A stretch of DNA of 64,000 nt from Tersicoccus phoenicis (GTDB lineage: Bacteria; Actinomycetota; Actinomycetes; Actinomycetales; Micrococcaceae): the NCBI RefSeq assembly GCF_001968835.1, contig NZ_MRDE01000068.1, forward strand, positions 124,001 through 188,000, in the 5' to 3' direction. Positions 17,317 to 25,101 of the stretch are shown here, in pieces. Under the pieces are notes generated by a model. That model ran no database searches and was not told where the DNA came from. It saw nothing but the letters and a program-made list of their open reading frames with translations. Position numbers and translations under genes: made by a program. How positions within the stretch are numbered: the stretch's first letter is position 1; the number at the start of each line of letters is the position of its first letter.

Positions 17317-18786
17317 ATGCCGACTGTTACGCGGGTTCGTCGGACCGGGGTGGACGCACCTACTCCGTCCAGAGCGTTCTTGCTCGGCCTGGCGAACACG
17401 CTCGTGTCCAAGCTGGGCACCATCGGCATCGGCATCGTTCTGGCGCGCATGCTGGGCCCCTCCCAGTTCGGGACGTATGCGATTGCGTTCATCGCCCTGA
17501 TCGCGATCCTCAGTTTCAACGAGTTGGGCATCAGCCTGGCGATCGTCCGGTGGCCGGGGGATCCTCGGGAGATCGCATCGACCGTGACGACCATCTCCCT
17601 GGCCAGCAGCGCACTGATCTTCGCTGGTGCCCTTGCGGCAGCGCAGTGGTTCGCAGACGCAATGGGCGACGCATCGGCGGCACCCGTGGTTCGCGTCATG
17701 GCGGGCTGCGTGGTCATCAACGGAGCCGTGGCCACGCCCGCCGCTCTGCTGCAGCGCGACTTCCTGCAGGGCACTCGCATGGTGATCGACCAGGTCAATG
17801 TGTGGTTGGGCGCCGTCGTCTCGGTGGTGTTGGTGGTGCTGGGAACCGGAGCCATGAGCTTGGCCATCGGACGGGTCGTGGCCAGCGTGGCAGCAGCCGT
17901 GCTGTTCCTGCGGTACTCCCCGCTGCCAACGCGTCTCGGCTTCAACCGTGGGAAAGTCGGGCCTCTGCTGCGCTTCGGGCTTCCTCTCGCCGGTTCCAGC
18001 ATCTTGGTGTTCGCCGTCGGCTATGTGGATCAGATCGTGGCCGGACGGATGCTCGGGAGCGTGGTCCTGGGTCTGTACGTACTGGCGACCAACCTTGCCA
18101 ACTGGCCGGCGAACATCTTCTCCCAGCCGCTGCGCAGCGTCGCACCGCCGGTGTTCGCGCGCCTCCAGCATGATCCATCCCAGATGCGCGAGGCCATGCT
18201 CACACTACTCGCAGTGGTAACAGCGGTCGTCATGCCGGTCGTGACGGTGATGGCGGGAACAGCGGTGCCGCTGGTCACGTTCGTCTACGGCAGCGAGTGG
18301 TTGCCTGCGGCCGAAGCCGTTGTCTGGCTCGCCACCTTCACGGCAGTGAAGGTGCTCTTCGAACTTGTCTATGACTACCTCGTCGTGGTGGGTCGGTCTG
18401 GGCTGATCCTCAATGTCCAGATTTTGTGGTTCGCAGCGTTGCTGGCCGCGCTGATCGCGGGCGCCACGGTGGCGGGCCTCCGTGGCGTCGCTGCCGCCCC
18501 ACTCGTGGTCGCCGTGCTCGCGATCCTGCCGGTCTACCTGGTGATCCTGCGTCGGCACGGGTTCTCGCTCCGGGCGCTGGCGGGACGGGTGTGGCTGCCC
18601 GTGGCGGTCAGTGTGCCACTGTTCGGGGTGAGCGTGTGGTTCGCGTCGAGCATCTCGAATCCACTGTTGGCTGTTCTGGCGGCGACCTTTACCGGCTGCG
18701 TTGTGTTGACGGCGCTCTTGCTGGCGCGCCGGGCTGACCTGGCGACGGTGCGGGCCTGGGGCCGGCAGAAGGAAGGTGCTCGATGA
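17317..18786 (+). CDS. Wzx-type lipid-linked oligosaccharide flippase
   Basis: The polytopic membrane protein (489 residues, about 12 hydrophobic helices) belongs to the polysaccharide transport/MOP superfamily. The N-terminus GLANTLVSKLGTIGIGIVLARMLGPSQFGTYAIAF is the characteristic first helix pair of Wzx proteins, with the motif RxLGPxxFGxYA. It would move the undecaprenyl-linked repeat unit across the membrane before polymerisation. I place the start at ATG 17317; a TTG at 17311 would overlap the previous stop and cannot be excluded. The stop overlaps the next start (ATGA). Confidence 0.9.
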   Translation: MPTVTRVRRTGVDAPTPSRAFLLGLANTLVSKLGTIGIGIVLARMLGPSQFGTYAIAFIALIAILSFNELGISLAIVRWPGDPREIASTVTTISLASSALIFAGALAAAQWFADAMGDASAAPVVRVMAGCVVINGAVATPAALLQRDFLQGTRMVIDQVNVWLGAVVSVVLVVLGTGAMSLAIGRVVASVAAAVLFLRYSPLPTRLGFNRGKVGPLLRFGLPLAGSSILVFAVGYVDQIVAGRMLGSVVLGLYVLATNLANWPANIFSQPLRSVAPPVFARLQHDPSQMREAMLTLLAVVTAVVMPVVTVMAGTAVPLVTFVYGSEWLPAAEAVVWLATFTAVKVLFELVYDYLVVVGRSGLILNVQILWFAALLAALIAGATVAGLRGVAAAPLVVAVLAILPVYLVILRRHGFSLRALAGRVWLPVAVSVPLFGVSVWFASSISNPLLAVLAATFTGCVVLTALLLARRADLATVRAWGRQKEGAR

Positions 18787-20036
18787 GGGTCCTCGTTTAT
18801 CCGCACGACCTCAACGTGGGTGGCAGCCAGCTCGGGGCGATCGAGCTGTGCGGGGCAATGGCTCGGCTCGGGCACGAGGTCGTGGTTTATGGGCAACCCG
18901 GTCCGTTGGTCGAACAGGTCCGAGCCCTGGGCCTCGAGTTCCTGTCGTCCCCCGCCGTCCACCAAAGACCGACACCGACCGTCGTCGCCCACTTGGCACG
19001 GACCCTGCGCCGCCGCCACGTCGACGTGGTCCATGGCTACGAGTGGCCACCCGTGCTGGAGTCCTGGCTCGCCTGCCTGGGCGGCGGCGGACCGGTCGCC
19101 GTGGCCACGGTGCTGTCGATGTCGGTTGCCCCGTTCATTCCCAGACAGGTCCCAATCGCCGTGGGCACCGCACAGATCGCCGCAGCGGAACGCCGATTCG
19201 GCCGCCAAAGCGTCACCCTGCTCGAGCCGCCCGTGGATGCCGAGGCCAACACGCCTGGTCTTACGGACGTCGACGTCACCGGCTTTCGGCTGTCTCATGG
19301 GATCGCCCCGAACATACCCACAGTCTCGATCGTGTCCCGGTTGGCGCGGGAGATGAAGCTGGAGGGCATCCTCACCGCCATCGCCGCGGTGGAAGCGCTC
19401 AACGAGCGCACTCCCGTCCAGCTCGTCATCACCGGTGACGGCCCGGGTCGCTCCGATGTGTGCAACCGCGTCGAACGGGCCAATGCGCGGATCGGGTCTC
19501 GACGGGTGATCTGGACCGGCGAGCTGGTCGACCCCCGCCCTGCCTATGCAACTGGAGACGTCCTCCTGGGCATGGGGGGATCAGCGCTCCGATCCATGGC
19601 GTTCGAGAAGCCGCTGATCGTGCAAGGGGAGAAGGGATATTGGCGAATGCTCACCCCGGAGTCACTGCCGGAGTTTCTCTGGCAGGGCTGGTACGGGGTC
19701 GGACCCGGCACCGACGGGGCGGTAGACCGGCTCGTCGGCCAGCTGCGGAGCCTGCTCGAGGATCGCGCCCGGGCCGAGGACCTGGGAGGATTCGCTCGCG
19801 GCGTGGTGCTCGATCGGTTCTCCCTGGACAGGGTGGCCTCCCGGCAGATCGACTTCTACCGGAAAGCACTGGCATCGCGACGTTCGGGATTCGCCGTGCC
19901 CGGCGAGACCGTCGTGGCTGGGGCCCGATTCGTGGCACATCAAGCGCGGCGGGTGAACGCACGTCGGCGTGGCCGGTCAACCGTCGACGACTTCAACGCC
20001 ACTCCGGTGGCAGCGGTCTCGGAGAGGTCGTCATGA
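18783..20036 (+). CDS. Glycosyltransferase, GT-B fold (family 4-like)
   Basis: The 417-residue cytoplasmic glycosyltransferase has an N-terminal acceptor domain starting VLVYPHDLNVGGSQLGAIELCGAMARLGHEV, the glycine-containing loop typical of GT4. Its C-terminal nucleotide-sugar domain shows VSIVSRLAREMKLEGILTAI and LVITGDGPGR, followed by an RSMAFEKPLIV segment where the family has its E-rich donor site. It probably adds one sugar to the lipid-linked repeat unit on the cytoplasmic face. Donor and linkage cannot be read. It is coupled to both neighbours by ATGA overlaps. Confidence 0.85.
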   Translation: MRVLVYPHDLNVGGSQLGAIELCGAMARLGHEVVVYGQPGPLVEQVRALGLEFLSSPAVHQRPTPTVVAHLARTLRRRHVDVVHGYEWPPVLESWLACLGGGGPVAVATVLSMSVAPFIPRQVPIAVGTAQIAAAERRFGRQSVTLLEPPVDAEANTPGLTDVDVTGFRLSHGIAPNIPTVSIVSRLAREMKLEGILTAIAAVEALNERTPVQLVITGDGPGRSDVCNRVERANARIGSRRVIWTGELVDPRPAYATGDVLLGMGGSALRSMAFEKPLIVQGEKGYWRMLTPESLPEFLWQGWYGVGPGTDGAVDRLVGQLRSLLEDRARAEDLGGFARGVVLDRFSLDRVASRQIDFYRKALASRRSGFAVPGETVVAGARFVAHQARRVNARRRGRSTVDDFNATPVAAVSERSS

Positions 20037-21256
20037 ACCACACCGATCCTCCCATACTGGTTCTGATCGCCGGCAGCCGCTGGGACGACATCCGCGGTAC
20101 CGATCATCGTCTTGCCGAGTCCCTGGCTCGACGGGCCAGTGTCCTGTGGGTCGACCCCCCGGTCCCTTTGCTCGGACCGGCGTCCAGCCGCCGTCCCGGC
20201 GTGGTGCCGGGATACGAGCTGGAGGAGATTCGCCCCGGCCTGCGCCGACTTCGGGTGCTCGCACCACCTGGGTTCACCCGACCGGTGCTGCGGACCATCG
20301 CCGCAGCGCTCGCCGGCTCGGCGATGCGGCGGGCGCTCGGACCACACCGTCCGACCGCAATGATATTGCTCTCGCCCCGCGATAAGTTCCCGTCACGAGT
20401 TCCGGGCACCCGGGTGCTGCACGTGACCGACGACTGGATCGCCGGCGCGACGATGATGGGACTCGACCAGGCACGGGTTCGCCGCACGCTGCGAGCGAAT
20501 GCAGCCCGTGCGGACGTCATCACGACCGTGTCGCCCGGTCTCAGCGACGATCTTGCGACCTTAGCCGGCGAGACGGAGGTGACTCTGCTCCCCAATGGGT
20601 GCACCCCCTGCGCGGGATCCGTTCCCTTACCGGCGCGGCGCCGAGTCGCCGGATTGGTGGGACAACTGAATGAACGACTGGACGTGAACCTGTTGGAAGC
20701 ACTCGTTCGCACCGGCATCGACATCGAAGTGGTCGGCCCCCTCCGCGCCCGTGAACCCGACTGCGGCAGACGGCTGACCACCTTCTTGAACTCCCGTGGT
20801 GTCACCTGGCTCGGGGAGCTGTCCGAGGCGGGTGCGGCCGAGCGGGTCGCCAGCTGGTCGGTCGGTTTGACGCCCTATCGGCAGGATCGGTTCAACCGGG
20901 CGAGCTTTCCCCTGAAGACGCTCGATTACCTGAGCGCCGGCGTACCGGTGGTCTCGACCGATCTGCCCGCATCCCGCTGGCTCAGCTCCAAGTGGGTGCA
21001 CGTCGCTGAGAACCAACAGGACTTCATCGCTGCCGTCACGGCCGCTCTAGCGAACGAGTGGCAGGCCGGGGACGCAGCGGCGCGTCGAGCCTTCGCGGGT
21101 CGGCACACGTGGGACGCGCGGGCGGCCCACCTCCTGGCGATCGCCTCAACAACCGCATCTTCTCGATCGAGCCGAATCATTCCGGTCTCTCGCCGACTGC
21201 TCCGCCAGGACGGTCAGGATACCGTCCGCGGTTCCGTACCCACATCCACGAGGTGA
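20033..21256 (+). CDS. Glycosyltransferase, GT-B fold (GT1/GT4-like)
   Basis: This 407-residue protein starts at ATG 20033, overlapping the previous stop (ATGA). It reads as a GT-B enzyme: GSRWDDIRGTDHRLAESLARRASVLWVDPP at the N-terminus, VLHVTDDWIAG and DVITTVSPGL in the hinge region, then GLVGQLNERLDVNLLEAL and SFPLKTLDYLSAGVPVVSTDLPA, the donor-binding region of family-4 enzymes. The last 45 residues are a low-complexity basic tail. It likely adds a sugar to the repeat unit; donor unknown. Confidence 0.85.
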   Translation: MNHTDPPILVLIAGSRWDDIRGTDHRLAESLARRASVLWVDPPVPLLGPASSRRPGVVPGYELEEIRPGLRRLRVLAPPGFTRPVLRTIAAALAGSAMRRALGPHRPTAMILLSPRDKFPSRVPGTRVLHVTDDWIAGATMMGLDQARVRRTLRANAARADVITTVSPGLSDDLATLAGETEVTLLPNGCTPCAGSVPLPARRRVAGLVGQLNERLDVNLLEALVRTGIDIEVVGPLRAREPDCGRRLTTFLNSRGVTWLGELSEAGAAERVASWSVGLTPYRQDRFNRASFPLKTLDYLSAGVPVVSTDLPASRWLSSKWVHVAENQQDFIAAVTAALANEWQAGDAAARRAFAGRHTWDARAAHLLAIASTTASSRSSRIIPVSRRLLRQDGQDTVRGSVPTSTR

Positions 21257-21260
21257 CACC

Positions 21261-22133
21261 ATGCCCCTGACCATCGACCACGTGCTTCTGACGCGTTTCA
21301 ATCTGCCGTCGCCGGGAGTGGAAAGCTTGGTACGTGCCAAGGAGGGCTGGTTGCGGAATCGACAATCGCTCTTCGAGCGGTACTGTCTTCCCTCGGTGCG
21401 AGCCCAGGTGCAGCGATCGTTCCACTGGATCATTTATCTCGATGTGCAGAGCCCCGATTGGCTGAAGAACCGCATCACCGAACTCTCGCACGACGGCCTG
21501 TTTGTCCCGATCTATCGGGAAGAAGTGCCCCGGGACGACCTCCTGAAGGACATCCGTGCTGTGACTGGCGCTGCGGGCGACGTACTGCTGACCACGAACC
21601 TCGACAATGATGACGCCGTCGCGGTGGATTTCGTCGCCCGCCTCCAGAAAGGCGTCGCGGGTACTGCTCGCCGGGCGCTGTATCTGACCAATGGGCTGAT
21701 CATGCAGACCGACGCGCTCTACCGGCACCGCGATGTCAGCAATGCCTTCTGTTCGGTCGCGGAAAGCTGGAATGCACCCGTCACGTGCTGGTCCGACTGG
21801 CACAACCGACTGGAGTACTCGATGCCCGCGACCCGGCTCCACGGCGCGCCCGGTTGGTTGCAGGTTGTCCATGGCGGCAACGTCAGCAACCGGGTCCGGG
21901 GGGTACGAGTGCGCCCGGATCGCTACACCGCGCTGTTTCCTTCGGTTGTGGCGACCATGCCACAGCCGAGGTCACGTGACCTCTGGATGGACCAGCTCGT
22001 GCGCAGCCGGGTACGGCTGCTCCGGGACGGCGCGCGGGCGGTGGCCAAGCGGACCATTCTCCAGGTTGGCGGCAAGGCGGGTCTCGATCGGATCAAGGTG
22101 CTTGTCGCAGGCCGGACACGTGCGGGTGGATAG
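21261..22133 (+). CDS. Putative rhamnosyl transferase-family glycosyltransferase
   Basis: The 290-residue protein matches the family known as putative rhamnosyl transferase (GT-A-like). It begins IDHVLLTRFNLPS, contains WLRNRQSLFERYCLPSVRAQVQRSFHWIIYLD, and has TTNLDNDDAV at the expected metal-binding DxD position. The gene follows the previous stop by 4 nt. The dTDP-rhamnose genes at 30-33 kb could supply its donor, but the family name rests on weak evidence and the donor is not proven. Confidence 0.8.
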   Translation: MPLTIDHVLLTRFNLPSPGVESLVRAKEGWLRNRQSLFERYCLPSVRAQVQRSFHWIIYLDVQSPDWLKNRITELSHDGLFVPIYREEVPRDDLLKDIRAVTGAAGDVLLTTNLDNDDAVAVDFVARLQKGVAGTARRALYLTNGLIMQTDALYRHRDVSNAFCSVAESWNAPVTCWSDWHNRLEYSMPATRLHGAPGWLQVVHGGNVSNRVRGVRVRPDRYTALFPSVVATMPQPRSRDLWMDQLVRSRVRLLRDGARAVAKRTILQVGGKAGLDRIKVLVAGRTRAGG

Positions 22134-22225
22134 CCCGGGGAAGCGAAAGGATGACGACAACGAGGACGGTCTCAGGTCGTCGAAGCAGGAAAGACAACGG
22201 ACACCGGAAGAGTGGGGCTTGAACA

Positions 22226-23008
22226 ATGTTCGTCAGGGACTTCATCTCGAGCTGTCGCAGGCTTTGGTACGTCGTGCTGGTTGGCCTTGCCATCACGGCC
22301 GTGGCCACCATCACCGTTTTCGGCGCAATCAAGCCGACGTACGAGGCTGGCGCCAGCGTTGTTCTCATCCCGCCGAAGGTCGCTGTCACAGTGGGCGACA
22401 ATCCCTATCTGTACCTGGGCGGTCTGGACCAGGCCGTCGGTGTGCTCCGAGTGAAGGTGACCTCGCCCGAGGTTGCCGGAGCGCTGTTGGATCGTTACCC
22501 CGGGAGTGCGCTCTCGATCGTTCAGGACACGACTACCAGTGGACCCATCATGGCCATCACGGCCACCGCCGATGATGCCGGCTCCGCGATGCAACTGCTC
22601 GCTGGCACGGTGGCGCTGATGCCCAAGACCCTTGCAGAGCTGCAGACGTCACTGAAGGTGCCGGCAGCTTCCACCATCACGATGATGGAACTCTCCCGGG
22701 ATTCCACCGCCAAGAGTGTGGACAAACAGCAGTTGCAGGCGACCGTACTGACCGCGGTCGTCGGCACAGCAGCCACCATCCTCATCACTGGGCTGCTGGA
22801 CCGGATGCTGGCGCGACGCAGATCCGGCGGGGCGGCAGAGCCAGAAGCGGAACCCGGTGACCGCGGGGAAGCGGAGGACCCGGCCCGGGCGGACGAGGCG
22901 GACTCGGGCGCGACCGACGACAGGGACGACGCGACGGCTGCGCCCCGAGCGACAGAATTCTATGAACCGGAGGCTGTGGAACAGGGCAGAGCGCGTGTCG
23001 AGGTCTGA
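22226..23008 (+). CDS. Chain-length-determinant-like (Wzz-type) membrane protein without kinase domain
   Basis: The 260-residue protein has a Wzz-like plan. A short cytoplasmic N-terminus is followed by a first membrane helix (LWYVVLVGLAITAVATITVFGAI), an extracytoplasmic region of about 135 residues (YEAGASVVLIPP and onward) and a second helix near residues 170-192 (VLTAVVGTAATILITGLL). A charged, acidic C-terminal tail of about 65 residues ends it. There is no P-loop tyrosine kinase domain. Such proteins set polymer length together with the polymerase. The last 47 nt overlap the next gene if that starts at 22962. The 92-nt gap before it is the largest break within the operon after 12128. 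Confidence 0.75.
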   Translation: MFVRDFISSCRRLWYVVLVGLAITAVATITVFGAIKPTYEAGASVVLIPPKVAVTVGDNPYLYLGGLDQAVGVLRVKVTSPEVAGALLDRYPGSALSIVQDTTTSGPIMAITATADDAGSAMQLLAGTVALMPKTLAELQTSLKVPAASTITMMELSRDSTAKSVDKQQLQATVLTAVVGTAATILITGLLDRMLARRRSGGAAEPEAEPGDRGEAEDPARADEADSGATDDRDDATAAPRATEFYEPEAVEQGRARVEV

Positions 23009-25025
23009 AACATTGTCGTCGACGGCAGCGCCGATCGCGGTGGCGTCACCAGTAACACGCGGCGTGAGGGGTGGCAGCACCGCTTGGCGTCGTGGCATCG
23101 ACGCCACGACCGTCTTGACCGTCTATGTGGTGCTGCTGCTGGTGGTGCCGTCCGACCGCGGGGTCGCTGCGCTGGGTGCAGCGGGATCGCCTGCCAGCAT
23201 CTTCGGTTCGATCATGTTGCTGTGGTGGGCGTGGTACCACATCCGCCGGATCACCAGCACTACCACTCATCGGGTACAACCGGTGCGGATCGCCTTGTTC
23301 ATCTTCATCATGTGCGTGTTGGCATCCTTCGTGAAGGCAGCACTCACCGCGCTGCCGCAGGAGAACGCCAACGGTTCCATGACGGGGCTGATCACCGTCG
23401 CGTCCTGGGCGGGCGTCGTGCTGGTGGCCAACGACGGTATCCGAAGCAAGGAGCGGCTTTTGGTGCTGGTCCGCCGTATCTGCTGGCTCGGAGCTGCATA
23501 CTCCGCGCTCGGGTTGTTGCAGTTCGTCACCGGACAGAATTTAGTCGACGCCGTCGCTACACCGGGGCTGTCGTCCGTCGGGCAAGGAGCGGTAGACACC
23601 CGAGGTGGTTTCATCCGGCCAGAAGCCACCGCGCGGCACGCTCTGGAGTTCGCGTCGGTGTTGTCGATGACGTTTGCGCTGGCCTTGTTCCTGGCGCAGA
23701 AGTCGTCGCGGAGCGTGGCGCAGCGCTGGACGCCAGCGGCCCTCACGTTCGCTGCCGCGGTCGTGTCACTGACCAGGTCTGCGCTGCTGGGCATTGTTTC
23801 CGTCCTTGTGGTCCTGTTTCCCAGCTGGGACCGCCGAATGCGCCGGGCGGTGGCGGTGGCGGCGTTGATCGGAATCACCGGTGCACTGGCGCTGGCCCCG
23901 TCGTTAGCCAGCACCGTCCGGGCCATGTTCAATCCCGAGGATCCGAGCCTGGTGTCCAGGACGTCCAGCTACGACATCGTCGGCAGTTATGTGGCCGCTT
24001 CCCCGTGGTGGGGACGGGGACTCGGCACGCTGGATCGCTCCTACCACATCTTCGACAACCAGTACATCGGTCTACTGATCCAAATCGGCGTCATCGGTCT
24101 GGCCGCGTTCCTCGGCGTCGTCTTGACCGCAGCAGCCACGGGGATGGCGCAGCGCCGCGACGCCGACCCGGACCTCGCGGCGCTCGGACCTGCGTTGAGC
24201 GCTGCCGTGGTCTCGGGTGCCTTGCTGTTCGCCTTCTTCGATGCGTTCTACTTCCCGCAGAGCGTCGGCCTGTTGTTTCTCGTGGTGGGGTTGTGCGGAG
24301 CTCTCCGGAACCTTCATCGCGCCGACAGGCCCGGGCGCATGCAGGGCATGCACGTCGCCGAGCCGAGCGTCCGGCGGTGGAGCGCAGTCCTGGCGCGCCG
24401 GTGGTACGTCGCCCTGGCGGTATGTCTGGCGGCGATTCCCATTGCGGCAGCCGCCAGATCCGTGCCCGGTGTCTACTACACCGAGTTCGACGTCCGGTTC
24501 GAGGCTCCGCCGCGGGCAACGAGGAGCAACCCGCTCCGGACGGAAGCACCCATGATCGTCGGCTTCGCGGCAATAGTGCAGCGGATGTATGTCGGCAGCC
24601 ACCCGAACTACCCAATCCGGCCCACCAGCGCTCCCTTGTTCGGTACCGGGGCGCGAAGCGCGCAGGCCGTCTACCTGCCGGATGCTGGGGGGCAGTGGCA
24701 GACCAACTTCAACACACCAGCCATCCGGGTCGAGGTGGTGGGCGACTCTCCTGACGCGGTCCTGGCCCGGTCTCGTGGGATCGCGTCGACGCTGACGTCG
24801 CTGGCGAAAGTGCCTCAAGATGCCATCGGCGTCCGGGCGGGGGCGAGGATCGAGACCGCGCGCCAAGCAGCCGGGGATGTGGTGGTCTCGGAACAGCGGG
24901 TGCGGACGTCCTACGCTGTGGCCGCCACGAGTGCGCTCGCCGTGGGCGTAGCGCTCGGCCTGTCCGGGCTGACTGATCACGTGGTCTGGCGCCGGCCTCG
25001 AGGAGTCAGGCGGCGCCAGCAATGA
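22962..25025 (+). CDS. O-antigen ligase/polymerase-like membrane protein with C-terminal chain-length-type domain
   Basis: The 687-residue membrane protein has many hydrophobic helices in its first 450 residues and a large extracytoplasmic loop typical of the Wzy/WaaL family, including RSALLGIVSVLVVL, SRTSSYDIVGSYVAASPWWGRGLG and DNQYIGLLIQIGVIGLAAF. It is the best polymerase candidate for the repeat unit. From about residue 465 it changes character: a basic RRWYV, a membrane helix (ALAVCLAAIPIAAAA), about 170 extracytoplasmic residues, then a last helix (SYAVAATSALAVGVALGL) and a basic end. That plan mirrors the Wzz-like protein encoded just upstream. ATG 22962 is used; GTG 22995 is an alternative start, and neither has a strong ribosome-binding site. 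Confidence 0.78.
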   Translation: MNRRLWNRAERVSRSETLSSTAAPIAVASPVTRGVRGGSTAWRRGIDATTVLTVYVVLLLVVPSDRGVAALGAAGSPASIFGSIMLLWWAWYHIRRITSTTTHRVQPVRIALFIFIMCVLASFVKAALTALPQENANGSMTGLITVASWAGVVLVANDGIRSKERLLVLVRRICWLGAAYSALGLLQFVTGQNLVDAVATPGLSSVGQGAVDTRGGFIRPEATARHALEFASVLSMTFALALFLAQKSSRSVAQRWTPAALTFAAAVVSLTRSALLGIVSVLVVLFPSWDRRMRRAVAVAALIGITGALALAPSLASTVRAMFNPEDPSLVSRTSSYDIVGSYVAASPWWGRGLGTLDRSYHIFDNQYIGLLIQIGVIGLAAFLGVVLTAAATGMAQRRDADPDLAALGPALSAAVVSGALLFAFFDAFYFPQSVGLLFLVVGLCGALRNLHRADRPGRMQGMHVAEPSVRRWSAVLARRWYVALAVCLAAIPIAAAARSVPGVYYTEFDVRFEAPPRATRSNPLRTEAPMIVGFAAIVQRMYVGSHPNYPIRPTSAPLFGTGARSAQAVYLPDAGGQWQTNFNTPAIRVEVVGDSPDAVLARSRGIASTLTSLAKVPQDAIGVRAGARIETARQAAGDVVVSEQRVRTSYAVAATSALAVGVALGLSGLTDHVVWRRPRGVRRRQQ

Positions 25026-25079
25026 TCGATGGTCCGGTCGGACCGTGCCCGAGGACGCCCCGACCGGACCTCTGATCAG
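25023..25079. terminator. Bidirectional hairpin terminator between convergent genes
   Basis: A perfect 11-bp stem, GGTCCGGTCGG (25031-25041) with its complement at 25060-25070, is extended outward after a 3-nt mismatch by TGATC/GATCA. It lies exactly between the convergent stops of the polymerase-like gene and the minus-strand secreted enzyme. Confidence 0.75.
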
Positions 25080-25101
25080 CGCTGAAGCGGCAGCGGCAGA
25101 A

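Noticed and set aside
22151-22222. Possible 23-residue basic peptide ORF before the Wzz-like gene
   Set aside because: Too short and of ordinary composition to support as a gene; a leader-peptide role cannot be shown.
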